Shown here one piece after another: positions 34,747 through 43,254 of a DNA stretch of 50,124 bases. The notes under the pieces are model-generated. The model had not been told where the DNA came from. It was given only the letters and a program-made list of their open reading frames with translations, and did no database searches. The position numbers and the translations under genes were made by a program. Source of the DNA: Desulfovibrionaceae bacterium (lineage in GTDB: Bacteria > Desulfobacterota > Desulfovibrionia > Desulfovibrionales > Desulfovibrionaceae); NCBI GenBank assembly GCA_910575755.1, contig CAJTFO010000010.1, positions 1 to 50,124 on the forward strand, written 5' to 3'. Positions within the stretch are counted from its first letter, which is position 1. Each line of letters starts with the position of its first letter.

Positions 34747-35175
34747 CTACGGACGTTTGCGGAAACGCAACAGCCAGCGGCACAGCGGCGTAAAGCGGCG
34801 GTTTCGCAAAATGGAAATCCGCCAGAGCGTTGTGACCATGCCGAGCAGGCAGGGCGGCGCGATGCAGGCCAGGGACAGGAAGAAAAGCGGACTGTGCGAC
34901 CATGCCGCCGCGAGGAGGCAGGCCAGAGCCGGAGCGAGGAACACCAGCAGACGCAGGCGCAAGGCCGAAACGACGCCGGGAATATCCGCGTCAGCCATGC
35001 CCCAGGCCGCAAGGACGAGGGTGAAATCTTCTTCCAGCGCGGCCTGTTCCGATGCCGCGCGGTTCCGCCGGAAAGCGGCCAGCCGGGAACGGACACCGGA
35101 ACGGAGTTCCGCCAGATGCTGACGGGATTCACCGGCGACAGCCAGAACGCTTGAGAGGGAAACGGGAGTTTTCAT
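34747..35175 (-). CDS. Membrane protein downstream of DotA, possibly TraX-like
   Basis: 142 residues. The N-terminal 75 are soluble (SRQHLAELRSGVRSRLAAFR); then two hydrophobic segments (LRLLVFLAPALACLLAAAW; PLFFLSLACIAPPCLLGMV), basic at the end (RFTPLCRWLLRFRKRP). In R64 traX lies next to traY (dotA); position is the only reason for the TraX comparison. Starts one base after the dotA stop, with AGGAG upstream. Confidence 0.6.
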   Translation of the reverse strand: MKTPVSLSSVLAVAGESRQHLAELRSGVRSRLAAFRRNRAASEQAALEEDFTLVLAAWGMADADIPGVVSALRLRLLVFLAPALACLLAAAWSHSPLFFLSLACIAPPCLLGMVTTLWRISILRNRRFTPLCRWLLRFRKRP

Positions 35176-35176
35176 C

Positions 35177-37231
35177 TCAGCTCCTGAAGTTCTTTTCCGT
35201 CAGGCCAGCGCCGGGCCTGTTCCATTGGCGGGACAGATCGCCGCGCAGTTCCCTTGCGCCATGAGCGCCGGAGGAAACCGCATTGGTGGAGCCGACAAAG
35301 ACATTCTTGACCCCGGCCTGATCTTCCTTCTCGCCAAGGGCATGGAATTGCTGGCCTATCCAGTTGGTGACGTGTTCGGGCAGATAGTGAATGAGGCTGA
35401 AAAACTTGTTGGCCGTCATGATGACCACGATGCCCAGAATGACGAGCATGGAGAACGTGCCGGTGATGCCGATGACCTTGGTCTGCATGGTTCCGCCGAC
35501 AAACAGCTCGAAGCCCGCGCCGAGCATCCGGCCCACCACGTTCATGAGGATGACGGCGGCGAAGAATCCCGCCACCATGAGCGGCGGACGGACAAGGATG
35601 CCGAGCAGCAGGAAATAGCCCCGCTTGCCGTGCTGCCCCGCCGCTCCCTCGCCATCGGGCATGGCGTGGGCGCAGAGCCAGAGCGGCGCGGCCACAAGAG
35701 CTTCCACCACAAGGATGATCCAGCCCACAAGCGCCGAAACCCAGCGGATGAAGGGAATGGCGGGCAGATAATAGGCCAGCGCCAGCCCGTAGAGCAGGAG
35801 CGGCAGAAAGACCGTGAACAGGGCGAAACTGATGTACTTGTCCAGATTGGGAACGGCCTTGCCCACAAAGGGCAGGGCCTTGCCCATCGAGTGCGCCACG
35901 TCCACCACGCCGAGAGCCGAGGCCAGGCCCCAGGCCGATCCGATGAGGTAATCCCCCACGTTGGACACGGCCATGATGGGATCGCTGGAGGACAGCTTTT
36001 CCACCGCGATGGGCAGGATGTTGCCGGCCACAAGCTGATTCAGCGTCGCCCGCAGCCAGTTGCAGATTTCGTCGAAAGCCCGGCCTTCGTCCGTGACGGA
36101 CGGCGTGGCCGTGGTGTCGGAAATGCCCCTTCGGCTGGCGTAGGCGGTCTTGATGTAGTTGGCCACCCGCTCTTTGGCAGCCTCATAGTCCCGCAGGCCG
36201 TGCATCAGCGCCTGAAGCTCCGATACCGTGTACTCGTGCGGGCTGTAGGTAATGCCGGAATACATGGCTTCGCGGACTTCTTGGTTTATCCAGGCGATTG
36301 ACCAGTAGGACGATCCTGCCGCGAACCAGCCGTATTGCGCGGCATTTTCCCTGAACTCGTTGAGCTTGCCCTGAAGCTGTCCCTGTTGCGCGTAGCTTTG
36401 CACATCGGCCAGAATGGTCTGGTTGACCGTGGTGGCCGCATCGTAGAGCGCACGGGGATCAATGGAGGATGCGGGCGTGTCGGGATCGGCAAGCTGCTGC
36501 GCCAGGGGCGAAAGCGCGGAAACCGCCGCGCTCACGGCGTTGACCTTGCCCCGGCACAGTGCGTCGCCCTCGTCCACGCAAGAAACTATAATAGACCCGG
36601 CATTGCCGTTGAAAATGAATCTGTATTCGCCGCCGGAGCGGAACCAGTTCCCGCTGTATGTCCATTCCCCACCCGGCGTGATGTTCAGGCCGCGTCGTTC
36701 GTTCAGGTAGTATTGCAGCGTCAGCGATTCCAGAGCGCCGTTGCTGATGGCCGCGTAGTGGGTGACGTTCTGATCCGGAGCCTGTACAGTGAGCTGACCG
36801 CCATGCTCCACAAAATAGTCCGTACCCAGCTCCCAGACATAGTTGCCGAGATTGATGCTGAAACCGATACAGGCCAGAATCGCCACCTGGAAGAAGGACA
36901 GCCCTTTGAAGATGGGAGCCAGAGCGCCCATCGCGCCCACAAAACGCAGCGGCATCCACAGGGAGCTGTAGCGTTTGCCGAAAGGCGTTCCCTCATGCGC
37001 CGTTCCGGCCACGGCAACGGCCAGAATCCAGATGAACAGCGCCGACACCACAGCCAGCGCCACCAGATTGAAGGCGCTGAAAAGCTCCAGCATCAGTTCC
37101 GACGCCTGCGAACCGCCGAGACTCGCGCCCCAGGCGTCCCAGCCCTGGCCGAGAAAGGCGTCCAGAATATGCTTGCTGGCATCGGTCGGGAGCAGGACTT
37201 CCGAAGTCGCGGGAAGGTCAGATGAGGCCAT
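35177..37231 (-). CDS. dotA: DotA/TraY polytopic inner-membrane protein
   Basis: 684 residues from ATG 37231 (GGAGGG upstream). Several membrane helices: FNLVALAVVSALFIWILAVA, VAILACIGFSINLGNYV, then a large periplasmic loop (about residues 120-400, with YNERRG-type tyrosines and two Cys), then SFALFTVFLPLLLYGLALAY, SALVGWIILVVEALVAAPLW, and FSMLVILGIVVIMTANKF. This N-terminal pair, long loop and C-terminal cluster is the DotA/TraY pattern. It is an inner-membrane channel component. The start of this transcription block lies next to plus-strand TA genes. Confidence 0.9.
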   Translation of the reverse strand: MASSDLPATSEVLLPTDASKHILDAFLGQGWDAWGASLGGSQASELMLELFSAFNLVALAVVSALFIWILAVAVAGTAHEGTPFGKRYSSLWMPLRFVGAMGALAPIFKGLSFFQVAILACIGFSINLGNYVWELGTDYFVEHGGQLTVQAPDQNVTHYAAISNGALESLTLQYYLNERRGLNITPGGEWTYSGNWFRSGGEYRFIFNGNAGSIIVSCVDEGDALCRGKVNAVSAAVSALSPLAQQLADPDTPASSIDPRALYDAATTVNQTILADVQSYAQQGQLQGKLNEFRENAAQYGWFAAGSSYWSIAWINQEVREAMYSGITYSPHEYTVSELQALMHGLRDYEAAKERVANYIKTAYASRRGISDTTATPSVTDEGRAFDEICNWLRATLNQLVAGNILPIAVEKLSSSDPIMAVSNVGDYLIGSAWGLASALGVVDVAHSMGKALPFVGKAVPNLDKYISFALFTVFLPLLLYGLALAYYLPAIPFIRWVSALVGWIILVVEALVAAPLWLCAHAMPDGEGAAGQHGKRGYFLLLGILVRPPLMVAGFFAAVILMNVVGRMLGAGFELFVGGTMQTKVIGITGTFSMLVILGIVVIMTANKFFSLIHYLPEHVTNWIGQQFHALGEKEDQAGVKNVFVGSTNAVSSGAHGARELRGDLSRQWNRPGAGLTEKNFRS

Positions 37232-37295
37232 GACTGCCCTCCAGGCCGATGTTGGGAGTGAGATGGCACAAGAAACGCCGGGCGCTTGCATTGAC

Positions 37296-37327
37296 TTTTG
37301 ATATTGATATTGCTATCAATATCAAAA
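37296..37327. promoter_or_regulatory. 32-bp palindromic operator of the second toxin-antitoxin operon
   Basis: Perfect inverted repeat TTTTGATATTGATA-TTGC-TATCAATATCAAAA immediately upstream of the ribosome site of the antitoxin gene. The likely binding site for the antitoxin itself. The same segment lies upstream of dotA, so binding may also affect that promoter. Confidence 0.75.
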
Positions 37328-37340
37328 AAGGAGACCAGTG

Positions 37341-37601
37341 ATGCAAATGCTTTTTCATATCCCCGATCCTCTGGCCGCACGGTTCAGGCAGGCGGTTCCC
37401 CCCCGACAGCGCAGCGCCTTTGTGACGAAGCTGATGGAGCAGGCTTTGCCCGAAGACGACGATCCGCTGTACCAGCTTGCGCTGGAGGTGGAACGGGACG
37501 CCGCGCTGAATGCGGAGATGCGCGAATGGCGTGAAGGGCTGATTGCTGAAGGCATTCGCGGACAGGAAGAGGCCGGAGGGTGTGCCGATGCGGCGCGGTG
37601 A
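37341..37601 (+). CDS. Antitoxin of the second MazF-type pair
   Basis: 86 residues from the ATG at 37341 (AAGGAG upstream; a GTG one codon earlier is less likely). MLFHIPDPLAARFRQAVPPR, QRSAFVTKLMEQAL looks like a ribbon-helix-helix DNA-binding domain; the tail (LYQLALEVERDAALNAEMRE) is acidic and would bind the toxin. This is the usual antitoxin type with short MazF toxins. Overlaps the toxin gene by 14 bases. Confidence 0.8.
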   Translation: MQMLFHIPDPLAARFRQAVPPRQRSAFVTKLMEQALPEDDDPLYQLALEVERDAALNAEMREWREGLIAEGIRGQEEAGGCADAAR

Positions 37602-37908
37602 AGTGTGGTGGGTCAACTTTGACCCGTCGGAAGGCATGGAAATCCAGAAGTGCCGTCCAGCCGTGATTCTTACGGTCAACGCCCTGAACAGAGCCAGAGG
37701 AACCGTGGTTGTGGTGCCGTTGTCCACATCGGCAAAACCGCGTCCTCCCATCGTGGTTCCTCTTCCATCCGCCGGGAAAACCTCTGTCGCCGTATGTGAC
37801 CAGCTTTGCGCGGCAGACAAGAGACGGTTCGGGAAGAAAATTGGTGAACTTTCGTCAGAGGATATGGCTTTGCTGAACGAATCCCTGAAAACGGTCTTGG
37901 GATTGTGA
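37588..37908 (+). CDS. MazF/PemK-type mRNA endonuclease toxin (second copy)
   Basis: 106 residues: MRRGEVWWVNFDPSEGMEIQ, KCRPAVILTVNALNRARGTV and VVVPLSTS, then AVCDQLCAADKRRFGKKIGE. All MazF/PemK landmarks are present. GGAGG lies 9 bases upstream of the ATG, within the antitoxin gene. Quite different in sequence from the toxin at 23962, so the two pairs were gained independently. Confidence 0.88.
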   Translation: MRRGEVWWVNFDPSEGMEIQKCRPAVILTVNALNRARGTVVVVPLSTSAKPRPPIVVPLPSAGKTSVAVCDQLCAADKRRFGKKIGELSSEDMALLNESLKTVLGL

Positions 37909-37925
37909 TAACGCGGAGTGGCAGT

Positions 37926-38213
37926 ATGCCGGAAACTGTGCATGTAGGGGCTGAAATTCCTCCTGAAATCAGAGATGCAGCCGACAAGGTATTTTATGAT
38001 TTTGGCGTTACCATTTCTGAAGCGATTTGCCTCATGATTTCCAGAACAGTAAAGGATAAATGCCCACCTTTTGATATAAAAGCTGCCCTTAAAGAGGAAT
38101 ATGGAGATAAGATTCCCAACAGGGAAACTTTGGAATCGTTTGAGGCTGTTGAACGAGGCGAAGTATACCACGCAAAAGATATTGATGACCTTTTTCGTCA
38201 ACTCAATAGTTGA
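37926..38213 (+). CDS. RelB/DinJ-family antitoxin without a toxin
   Basis: 95 residues: VHVGAEIPPEIRDAADKVFY, DFGVTISEAICLMISRTVKD is the RelB/DinJ ribbon-helix-helix pattern; the tail (NRETLESFEAVERGEVYHAK) is the toxin-neutralising type. GGAG lies 8 bases before the ATG. It follows the mazF stop by 17 bases. Only 60 bases separate it from the convergent traW-like gene, so no RelE/YafQ toxin is present: an orphan that may serve against a toxin elsewhere or as an anti-addiction factor. Confidence 0.8.
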   Translation: MPETVHVGAEIPPEIRDAADKVFYDFGVTISEAICLMISRTVKDKCPPFDIKAALKEEYGDKIPNRETLESFEAVERGEVYHAKDIDDLFRQLNS

Positions 38214-38273
38214 ACGAAACTTTTTATCCCTCAGAAAAGGAAAGCGATAATTCGTATTTCTCATTGCTGTTTC

Positions 38274-39371
38274 CTACTGTTGCGCGCCGACCATGCGCGT
38301 GTAGAGGTCATCCATTTCCTTGCCTGTCGTGCCTTCCATGCGCGTGAGGTAATCCAGCGAGGCAATGACGGTCAGTCTGTCCAGCAAGTCCGTATTCTTG
38401 CGCGTCAGTTCCAGTTGGAACGCCTGCATGATGACAAGCTCCCGCAAGAGTCCGGCATCAGTCGCGGAAGCGACTTGCGCGAACCAGTTCGGATTGCCGA
38501 CGCGCATTTGCGAAAGGAGCTTGTACAGCCCGGCTTCGGAGAGCTTGCCGTCCACAATGCCGGGCGGCGTTCCGCTCCCGCCCGCTTCCGACCACTGGTT
38601 TTCCGCCCAGGTCGTCACGTCATCCGGCAGCGTGGGCGCGTGATAGACCACATGCTGATTCAGCGATTCCATGACGGCGGCCACCCGCTCCTCATGGATT
38701 TTCCGCGCCGCCGCGTAGGTCTGCCCGGCTGGCGTGTCTTTCTGTTCCTCCGTCACCACCGGCAGCGGGCGGGGATTGGCCAGCGTCTTGACGGCTTCAT
38801 GCGCCTGCGCCACCTGGTCTTCCGTGAGTGTGCTTCGCAGCGGAAAGAGTGCGTTCAGGCTTTCCTGTTCGGAAGGCTGATCTTCCGCCAGCACACGCTG
38901 AAGAAATTCCACCGGCTTTTTGGGCGTATGGGCGTGTTCAAGCTGCTTTTCGCGCATGGCGGCGTGGATTTCCTGTCCGGCCTGAGCGCCGAGCTGGATG
39001 CCCGCGCCCAGGGAACTGCTTCCGCACAGCCCGGCGGGCTGCGCGGCCTTGCCGTACATATCCTCGGTTTTCATGGCCTCGCCCGCCACGGCCTGCCCCT
39101 TGAGAGCGGCGGCGTTGCTTTCCTTGAGCGCGACCAAAGCCCGCACGATAGTGGCGGATTCCGCCTTCAGCGTGCCGATGATGTTTTGCGCGGCCAGCAG
39201 GATTTCCGAGCGAATGGCCTGCGCTTCCGCCGCCGTATGCGCGTTGACCGCCTGAATGGTTTCGGATTTCGCCGCCATGACAATGGCTCTGACGGAGCCG
39301 CAGCCGCAGCCTCCGGCCCAGGCCGAAACCGGCAGCAGAACAAGCGCCAGGGCAAGAAAGAGCTTTTTCAT
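38274..39371 (-). CDS. TraW-like exported conjugation protein
   Basis: 365 residues with a signal peptide (MKKLFLALALVLLPVSAWAG). The following GCGCGSVRAI is Cys-rich; then a long Ala/Glu helical stretch (TIQAVNAHTAAEAQAIRSEI), and a C-terminal helical part ending KEMDDLYTRMVGAQQ. Position between DotO (TraU) and DotA (TraY), as in R64 traU-traV-traW-traX-traY, suggests TraW. Overlaps the dotO stop by ATGA. Role in the T4BSS is not known in detail. Confidence 0.65.
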   Translation of the reverse strand: MKKLFLALALVLLPVSAWAGGCGCGSVRAIVMAAKSETIQAVNAHTAAEAQAIRSEILLAAQNIIGTLKAESATIVRALVALKESNAAALKGQAVAGEAMKTEDMYGKAAQPAGLCGSSSLGAGIQLGAQAGQEIHAAMREKQLEHAHTPKKPVEFLQRVLAEDQPSEQESLNALFPLRSTLTEDQVAQAHEAVKTLANPRPLPVVTEEQKDTPAGQTYAAARKIHEERVAAVMESLNQHVVYHAPTLPDDVTTWAENQWSEAGGSGTPPGIVDGKLSEAGLYKLLSQMRVGNPNWFAQVASATDAGLLRELVIMQAFQLELTRKNTDLLDRLTVIASLDYLTRMEGTTGKEMDDLYTRMVGAQQ

Positions 39372-39960
39372 TGTTCCCCCGCTATTTCGTTGGCGATTTC
39401 CAGAAGGACGTTGACGACTTCCTCGTCGGCGTCGCTCTGGTCTGCGACGTTGCGCCTGCGGCGTTCCACTTCCGCCTTGGCCGATCCGCCCGGAAACCGC
39501 GCGGCCAGCCGCCGCAGGGTTTCGGACGGCCCCAGGCGCTGATAGAGATTGTTGCGGATAGCCACGTCTTCCGTGGTGGTGGAAAAGGCCCAGAGGGATT
39601 GCGGGCCGATGGTCAGACTGAGGACAAGCTGGGACATGCCCGAACCTGTCCGGAACAGGGCAATGAGATTGGAACCGGCCCTGCCGGGCTTGCCCAGGCG
39701 CGAGAGCGCATGACGGCAGGCTCCGTTCAATCCGAAGCGATCCACCAGATTGTCGATGCTTTTTTCCGTGCCGGAACCGAGGATGACCACAGTTGTGGCA
39801 AGCTCGTCCGTGATGATTTTGGGAATGTCGTCAATGGACTGCGTGTACAGCCCGATGGACAGGTTCCACTTGCGCGATTCCCGCGCCATTGTGGTCATGT
39901 CGTCCTGAAGCTGACCGGCCACCGAAACGTTCTTGGTTACACGGTGCGCCTCGTCGTAGC
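39368..39960 (-). pseudogene. dotO: 3' fragment of dotO (TraU/IcmB ATPase), separated by island B
   Basis: Reads YDEAHRVTKNVSVAGQLQDD, TTMARESRKWNLSIGLYTQS, IPKIITDELATTVVILGSG: the Walker B (Asp-Glu-Ala-His) and C-terminal motor part of the DotO/VirB4-class ATPase. It joins in frame to 45793 (KRLCY) when island B is removed, giving about 1,000 residues, the normal DotO size. The Walker A lies in the other fragment, so the two halves of one active site are now 5.8 kb apart. An internal ATG at 39922 could produce only an inactive piece. Confidence 0.9.
39954..39960. repeat. Left attachment core of island B (TCGTAGC)
   Basis: Matches 45793-45799. The dotO frame is intact to the left; element sequence starts to the right. 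Confidence 0.8.
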
Positions 39961-39967
39961 TCAGCCG

Positions 39968-40070
39968 TTTTCAAAATATATTCTATTGATATAACAGAAT
40001 AAAAAAATATTTTGAAAAAAATTTACCCCGTCAGATACCCCGAAACTTTGGGGATTTCATCTGACTGGGT
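39968..40070. repeat. Inverted repeats at the left end of island B
   Basis: First, TTTTCAAAATAT (39968-39979) pairs with ATATTTTGAAAA (40007-40018), with inner arms ATTCT/AGAAT. Second, GTCAGAT (40030-40036) pairs with ATCTGAC (40059-40065), enclosing CCCC/GGGG arms (40038-40041, 40050-40053). Likely integrase or AlpA binding region. 40071-40289 holds nothing I recognise. Confidence 0.6.
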
Positions 40071-40289
40071 AGGATGTCTCTGGATAATCAGGAAAAAGAA
40101 GGAGATGAACGAAACAGCGTGAGAAGGGGGTAGAGGGCTGTTCCAATGATGGCAACGAGTTCTGCCCGCGGCATTCACCCGTCGCCGATGGTGTCAAGAA
40201 TACCTATCCGCATAAAAAATGGCAATCATGTATTCCCCCATCGGCGGGCATGTGTTTTGCGTGATGCATCCTTGCCGGGAAATGGGAAA

Positions 40290-40989
40290 TCCCGGCTCTT
40301 CGTCCGTCACACCCGCATGGATGCCGGAAGCGGGCATTCCGTCAAGGCCAAGCCCTTCGGGGCCGCTTCGCGGGCCTTGACGTTCATGCCCTGGCTTCCG
40401 GCCTCATACATTCGCGGGCGACGGACGAGGAAGCCTCCGGCGGGGGCTCGGTCAAAGGAAGTTCGCAGACCAGAAGCACAAAGACATAAAAAAGGCGTTT
40501 CTCGCCGTTCAGGGTTTTCCCGCATATTGACACGCGGCGGAAACGATACATGTAAATCTGTCCCGGCGTATGCTCCACAGAGTTTTCCCGATACATGTGG
40601 CGTTGCCTCCCGCCCGGCTTCAGATGCCAGCTCCGTCATGCGCATCATGCTGACCTTGTCTTGTGTCAGATACTGACTGCACGGCTTCCGCATAGTGTTC
40701 AGGCGTTCCTCACATACCATTTTCCTGCAAGCCGAATGCTTACTGGATGCCGCCGTCATACCCACCAGCGACACGCCGGATACAACTCCACTCCATGTCT
40801 GATAGGCATCCGCCATATTCTTGATGCCCGCATCATGCGTCCCCGTTTTTGCGCAGATGCCTGTTCATTCGTCCGGCATTGTCTCCGAGGGCCAGCCTAC
40901 GTTTCATCTATACGCTGCGCGTATGGACTCACGGCTGGCAAGGGACTCTGCCCCTTTGAACCCCGGAAAACCCAAAGGCAGGGAATGCG
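40290..40989 (+). other. oriT-like conserved block of island B (inverted copy of island A's)
   Basis: Corresponds to 15360-14657 of island A on the opposite strand at high identity, including the hairpin ATACGC-TGC-GCGTAT at about 40913-40927 and the CTGG/CCAG segment (GAGGGCCAGCCTACGTTTC) at about 40889-40908. The G/C hairpin next to mobC has degenerated (AAGGGACTCTGCCCCTT). No protein frame is conserved between copies. It could serve as an oriT for a MobA acting in trans. Confidence 0.6.
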
Positions 40990-41283
40990 GTGAAGCGCGT
41001 CAAGCCTGTTCGCACTGCCGCCGTCGTCGTGCGCGTATTCCCGGAAAAACGCGACATCCTCCGCTTCAATGCTGGGCTGCACGGCATGAGCATGTCGAAT
41101 TACATCCGCCTTTGAAAAACGCCGGAAGAGAAACAGCGGTTGCGGGAACTGGCACGCATCGGTGCGAGCATCAACCCGCTTGCGAAATGGGCCAACACCT
41201 ACAAATTAGCGGATGAATCCGTGGAGATATTGAAGGTTCTGGCAAGAGCGCTGCTAAGCTTGCACCTATTGGCAGCGCAGTGA
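40990..41283 (+). pseudogene. Decayed mobC
   Basis: From a GTG at 40990: KRVKPVRTAAVVVRVFPEKR, DILRFNAGLHGMSMSNYIRL, then a TGA at 41113, then in the same frame TPEEKQRLRELARIGASINP. Compared with island A's MobC, seven residues after NYIR are missing and the C-terminal third is replaced (ARALLSLHLLAAQ). The relaxase gene that should follow is gone. Only the N-terminal DNA-binding 41 residues could still be made. Confidence 0.85.
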
Positions 41284-41378
41284 TCGAGATGGTACAAATA
41301 AGCTGTAAAAAAAATATAATTAATACAGTATGATAAAATAATGAATCCATATATTCCAAAAAATCCCTCATGACGATA

Positions 41379-41407
41379 TTGACATCATCCATAATTTGGG
41401 CGATATT
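41379..41407 (+). promoter_or_regulatory. Promoter of island B cargo genes
   Basis: TTGACA at 41379-41384, a 17-base spacer and GATATT at 41402-41407, 19 bases before the first cargo ATG at 41427. Good fit to a sigma-70 promoter. The short leader contains the GGGAGG ribosome site. Confidence 0.6.
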
Positions 41408-41426
41408 CCGTTCATCGGGAGGTTCC

Positions 41427-42050
41427 ATGAAAAAGCAGACAGCAGAAATGACATGCATGGGTACAATCAATAAGAAAGTGCTCGACACTCTTGGTGCCAA
41501 AAAACAATTAGTCGGCAAGACGATTTTTAGACTTTCTCCCCAATGGGAAGATTTTCTTCGCCAGCTTGCCAAAACTTCTAATCTGACAATTAGGGATTTT
41601 TTGGATTCACTTGCTACGATTGCTATGCGGGCACATTCCAAAGGTATATTTACAGTATCTTCTACTCCAGCAGACGGAAAACGAATGAGCTATGCTATCA
41701 GTAAAGATGCAAAAGAGACGTTTACAAAACTTGCTCAAGAATATGGAGTTTCTAGAGATAATATAGTGCAGAGTGCTCTTGCTTATATATTGGAGGAATT
41801 TGGAAAAAAAGCCCTAAGCGCAGAAGAAAAAATTAAATATGCGAGTATATTGGATGAAGCTTTTGGAAAAATGCTTGATATTTACTACTCGGATATAGTT
41901 TCAGAGGCAAGAGAAAAGCTTTGCGCAACAGGAGATCCAGATTTTGCAGACTGTGAGGAAAAATTTGCCTATATTGAGCAATTAAATGAAGTTTATCTTC
42001 AAACTTATATTACAAGGAAGCAACATGAAATTGACAAAGCATGCAACTAA
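41427..42050 (+). CDS. Two-domain ribbon-helix-helix-like protein, possible antitoxin
   Basis: 207 residues from ATG 41427 with GGGAGG 4 bases upstream. Two helical repeats resemble ribbon-helix-helix units: FRLSPQWEDFLRQLAKTSNL plus TIRDFLDSLATIAMR, and MSYAISKDAKETFTKLAQEY plus GVSRDNIVQSALAYILEEF. The C terminus is a charged helical region (AEEKIKYASILDEAFGKMLD). Overlaps the next gene by 26 bases, as antitoxin-toxin pairs often do. No exact family recognised. Confidence 0.65.
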   Translation: MKKQTAEMTCMGTINKKVLDTLGAKKQLVGKTIFRLSPQWEDFLRQLAKTSNLTIRDFLDSLATIAMRAHSKGIFTVSSTPADGKRMSYAISKDAKETFTKLAQEYGVSRDNIVQSALAYILEEFGKKALSAEEKIKYASILDEAFGKMLDIYYSDIVSEAREKLCATGDPDFADCEEKFAYIEQLNEVYLQTYITRKQHEIDKACN

Positions 42051-42264
42051 ACGTTCTCAGCAGCGCGGTATACAATATGATGTGTTATTATTAATTTCTT
42101 TATTTGGTGAGGAAATTGATAAAGATATAGATGGAGTAAAGATTCAAATGACAGAGAGAGCCCTACGTAAAATTATTCAGATATTGGATAAATGTAAAAA
42201 TAAAGTGATTGTCACTGATAAAAATTTTAATAAATTGATAACTACATATGCACTATCTCGATAG
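42025..42264 (+). CDS. DUF4258-like small protein, possible toxin
   Basis: 79 residues from ATG 42025 (AAGGAAG upstream): MKLTKHATKRSQQRGIQYDV, ALRKIIQILDKCKNKVIVTD and NKLITTYALSR. The KHAxxRxxxRGI opening and a final ITxY strand fit DUF4258 and related RelE/ParE-like small proteins. With its overlap with the RHH-like gene, a toxin-antitoxin pair is the best reading. Biochemical activity is unknown. Confidence 0.6.
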   Translation: MKLTKHATKRSQQRGIQYDVLLLISLFGEEIDKDIDGVKIQMTERALRKIIQILDKCKNKVIVTDKNFNKLITTYALSR

Positions 42265-42321
42265 TAAAGATAGTGATGCCTATGGTAAGCAAGTATTGTA
42301 GAACAAAATAGGAATTATATA

Positions 42322-42696
42322 ATGGATATTTTAAATGAATCTGAGATTAAGAAACATATTAATTTTATAAATAAAAAATTTTCTATAACATGCCATAATA
42401 TATTTACTAAAGATGAAGAAGACATTCTTATTCAGTATGGTGAATGGATGTCTGCTCTAGAAAATGAAATATTAAAACCAATAACAATTGCACAGAAACA
42501 TTTTGTTGATGTGTGTAAAAATAATACACAACCAGAAACTAAATATGAAAAAATATGGATAAAATATAAACGAAGAATGCAATGGGAGGATAAATATGGA
42601 GACACCTCTGACAGGCCACCTGTAATATTACAAAGGCATTGGCAAGGATTAACTGTACCTGATAATGACCATTTTACTAATACATATCAGATTTAG
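42322..42696 (+). CDS. DUF413 (MaoP/YifE)-like protein
   Basis: 124 residues: FTKDEEDILIQYGEWMSALE, PITIAQKHFVDVCKNN and PETKYEKIWIKYKRRM follow the DUF413 pattern (helical LLxxYG, ALE, FVxVC, E-x-W-x-KY). E. coli MaoP acts with the maoS site to organise the Ori macrodomain of the chromosome. A divergent copy on a small island is unusual. It follows the putative TA pair by 57 bases. AT-rich like its neighbours. The role on the island is unknown. Confidence 0.6.
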   Translation: MDILNESEIKKHINFINKKFSITCHNIFTKDEEDILIQYGEWMSALENEILKPITIAQKHFVDVCKNNTQPETKYEKIWIKYKRRMQWEDKYGDTSDRPPVILQRHWQGLTVPDNDHFTNTYQI

Positions 42697-42801
42697 ATGT
42701 ATTCGTATTTTTTTATATACTCATCCATAATGAGTATATATGAAAACTATTTTGAAAGACAACGTATTGGGACAGAAACCTTGAATAGGTGAGGGATATT
42801 T

Positions 42802-43203
42802 ATGGCAATTCAGAGTGAAGTTAGGCAATTTGTGGAATTAATCCATGCAAAACAAAAAAAATTAGAAGGATATAATGGAAATTTATTTATTAAAAACGAT
42901 ACAATATTGATTATCAAAATTAGCAGAACAGATAAAGTCTTCTATGGAGTAAATGGAAATATTATTGATTTGTTAATTTATAGTATGCAAGAAAAAAATA
43001 TATATTTTGGAATAGTTCTATTGGATAATAAGCAGAGAGGATACTTTTATCCTGGAAATATTATTTTTAACAAAATCCAGAAAAATATATGGCGAAAAGC
43101 TAATGATGGAGATTATAAAATAAATCCTCCGCTGAGGGACGCACTTTATTTCAAGTCACATGAAGAATTTGAAAAAATATTTAAAATATGTAGTAATGTA
43201 TAA
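42802..43203 (+). CDS. Unknown island B cargo protein 1
   Basis: 133 residues, start ATG 42802 with GGTGAGGG upstream. An alpha/beta pattern: LFIKNDTILIIKISRTDKVF, YGVNGNIIDLL, YFGIVLLDNKQRGYFYPGNI, WRKANDGDYKINPPLRDALY. Alternating strands with Asp and Lys (IIKIS, VLLD) faintly recall small restriction-fold nucleases, but I see no complete PD-(D/E)xK set, so no function is claimed. About 28% GC by eye. Next to another unknown gene 51 bases on. Confidence 0.55.
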   Translation: MAIQSEVRQFVELIHAKQKKLEGYNGNLFIKNDTILIIKISRTDKVFYGVNGNIIDLLIYSMQEKNIYFGIVLLDNKQRGYFYPGNIIFNKIQKNIWRKANDGDYKINPPLRDALYFKSHEEFEKIFKICSNV

Positions 43204-43254
43204 AATAACATACCATTGATTTTGTATTGGGTGTTATTTTTATGGAGGATGTCT

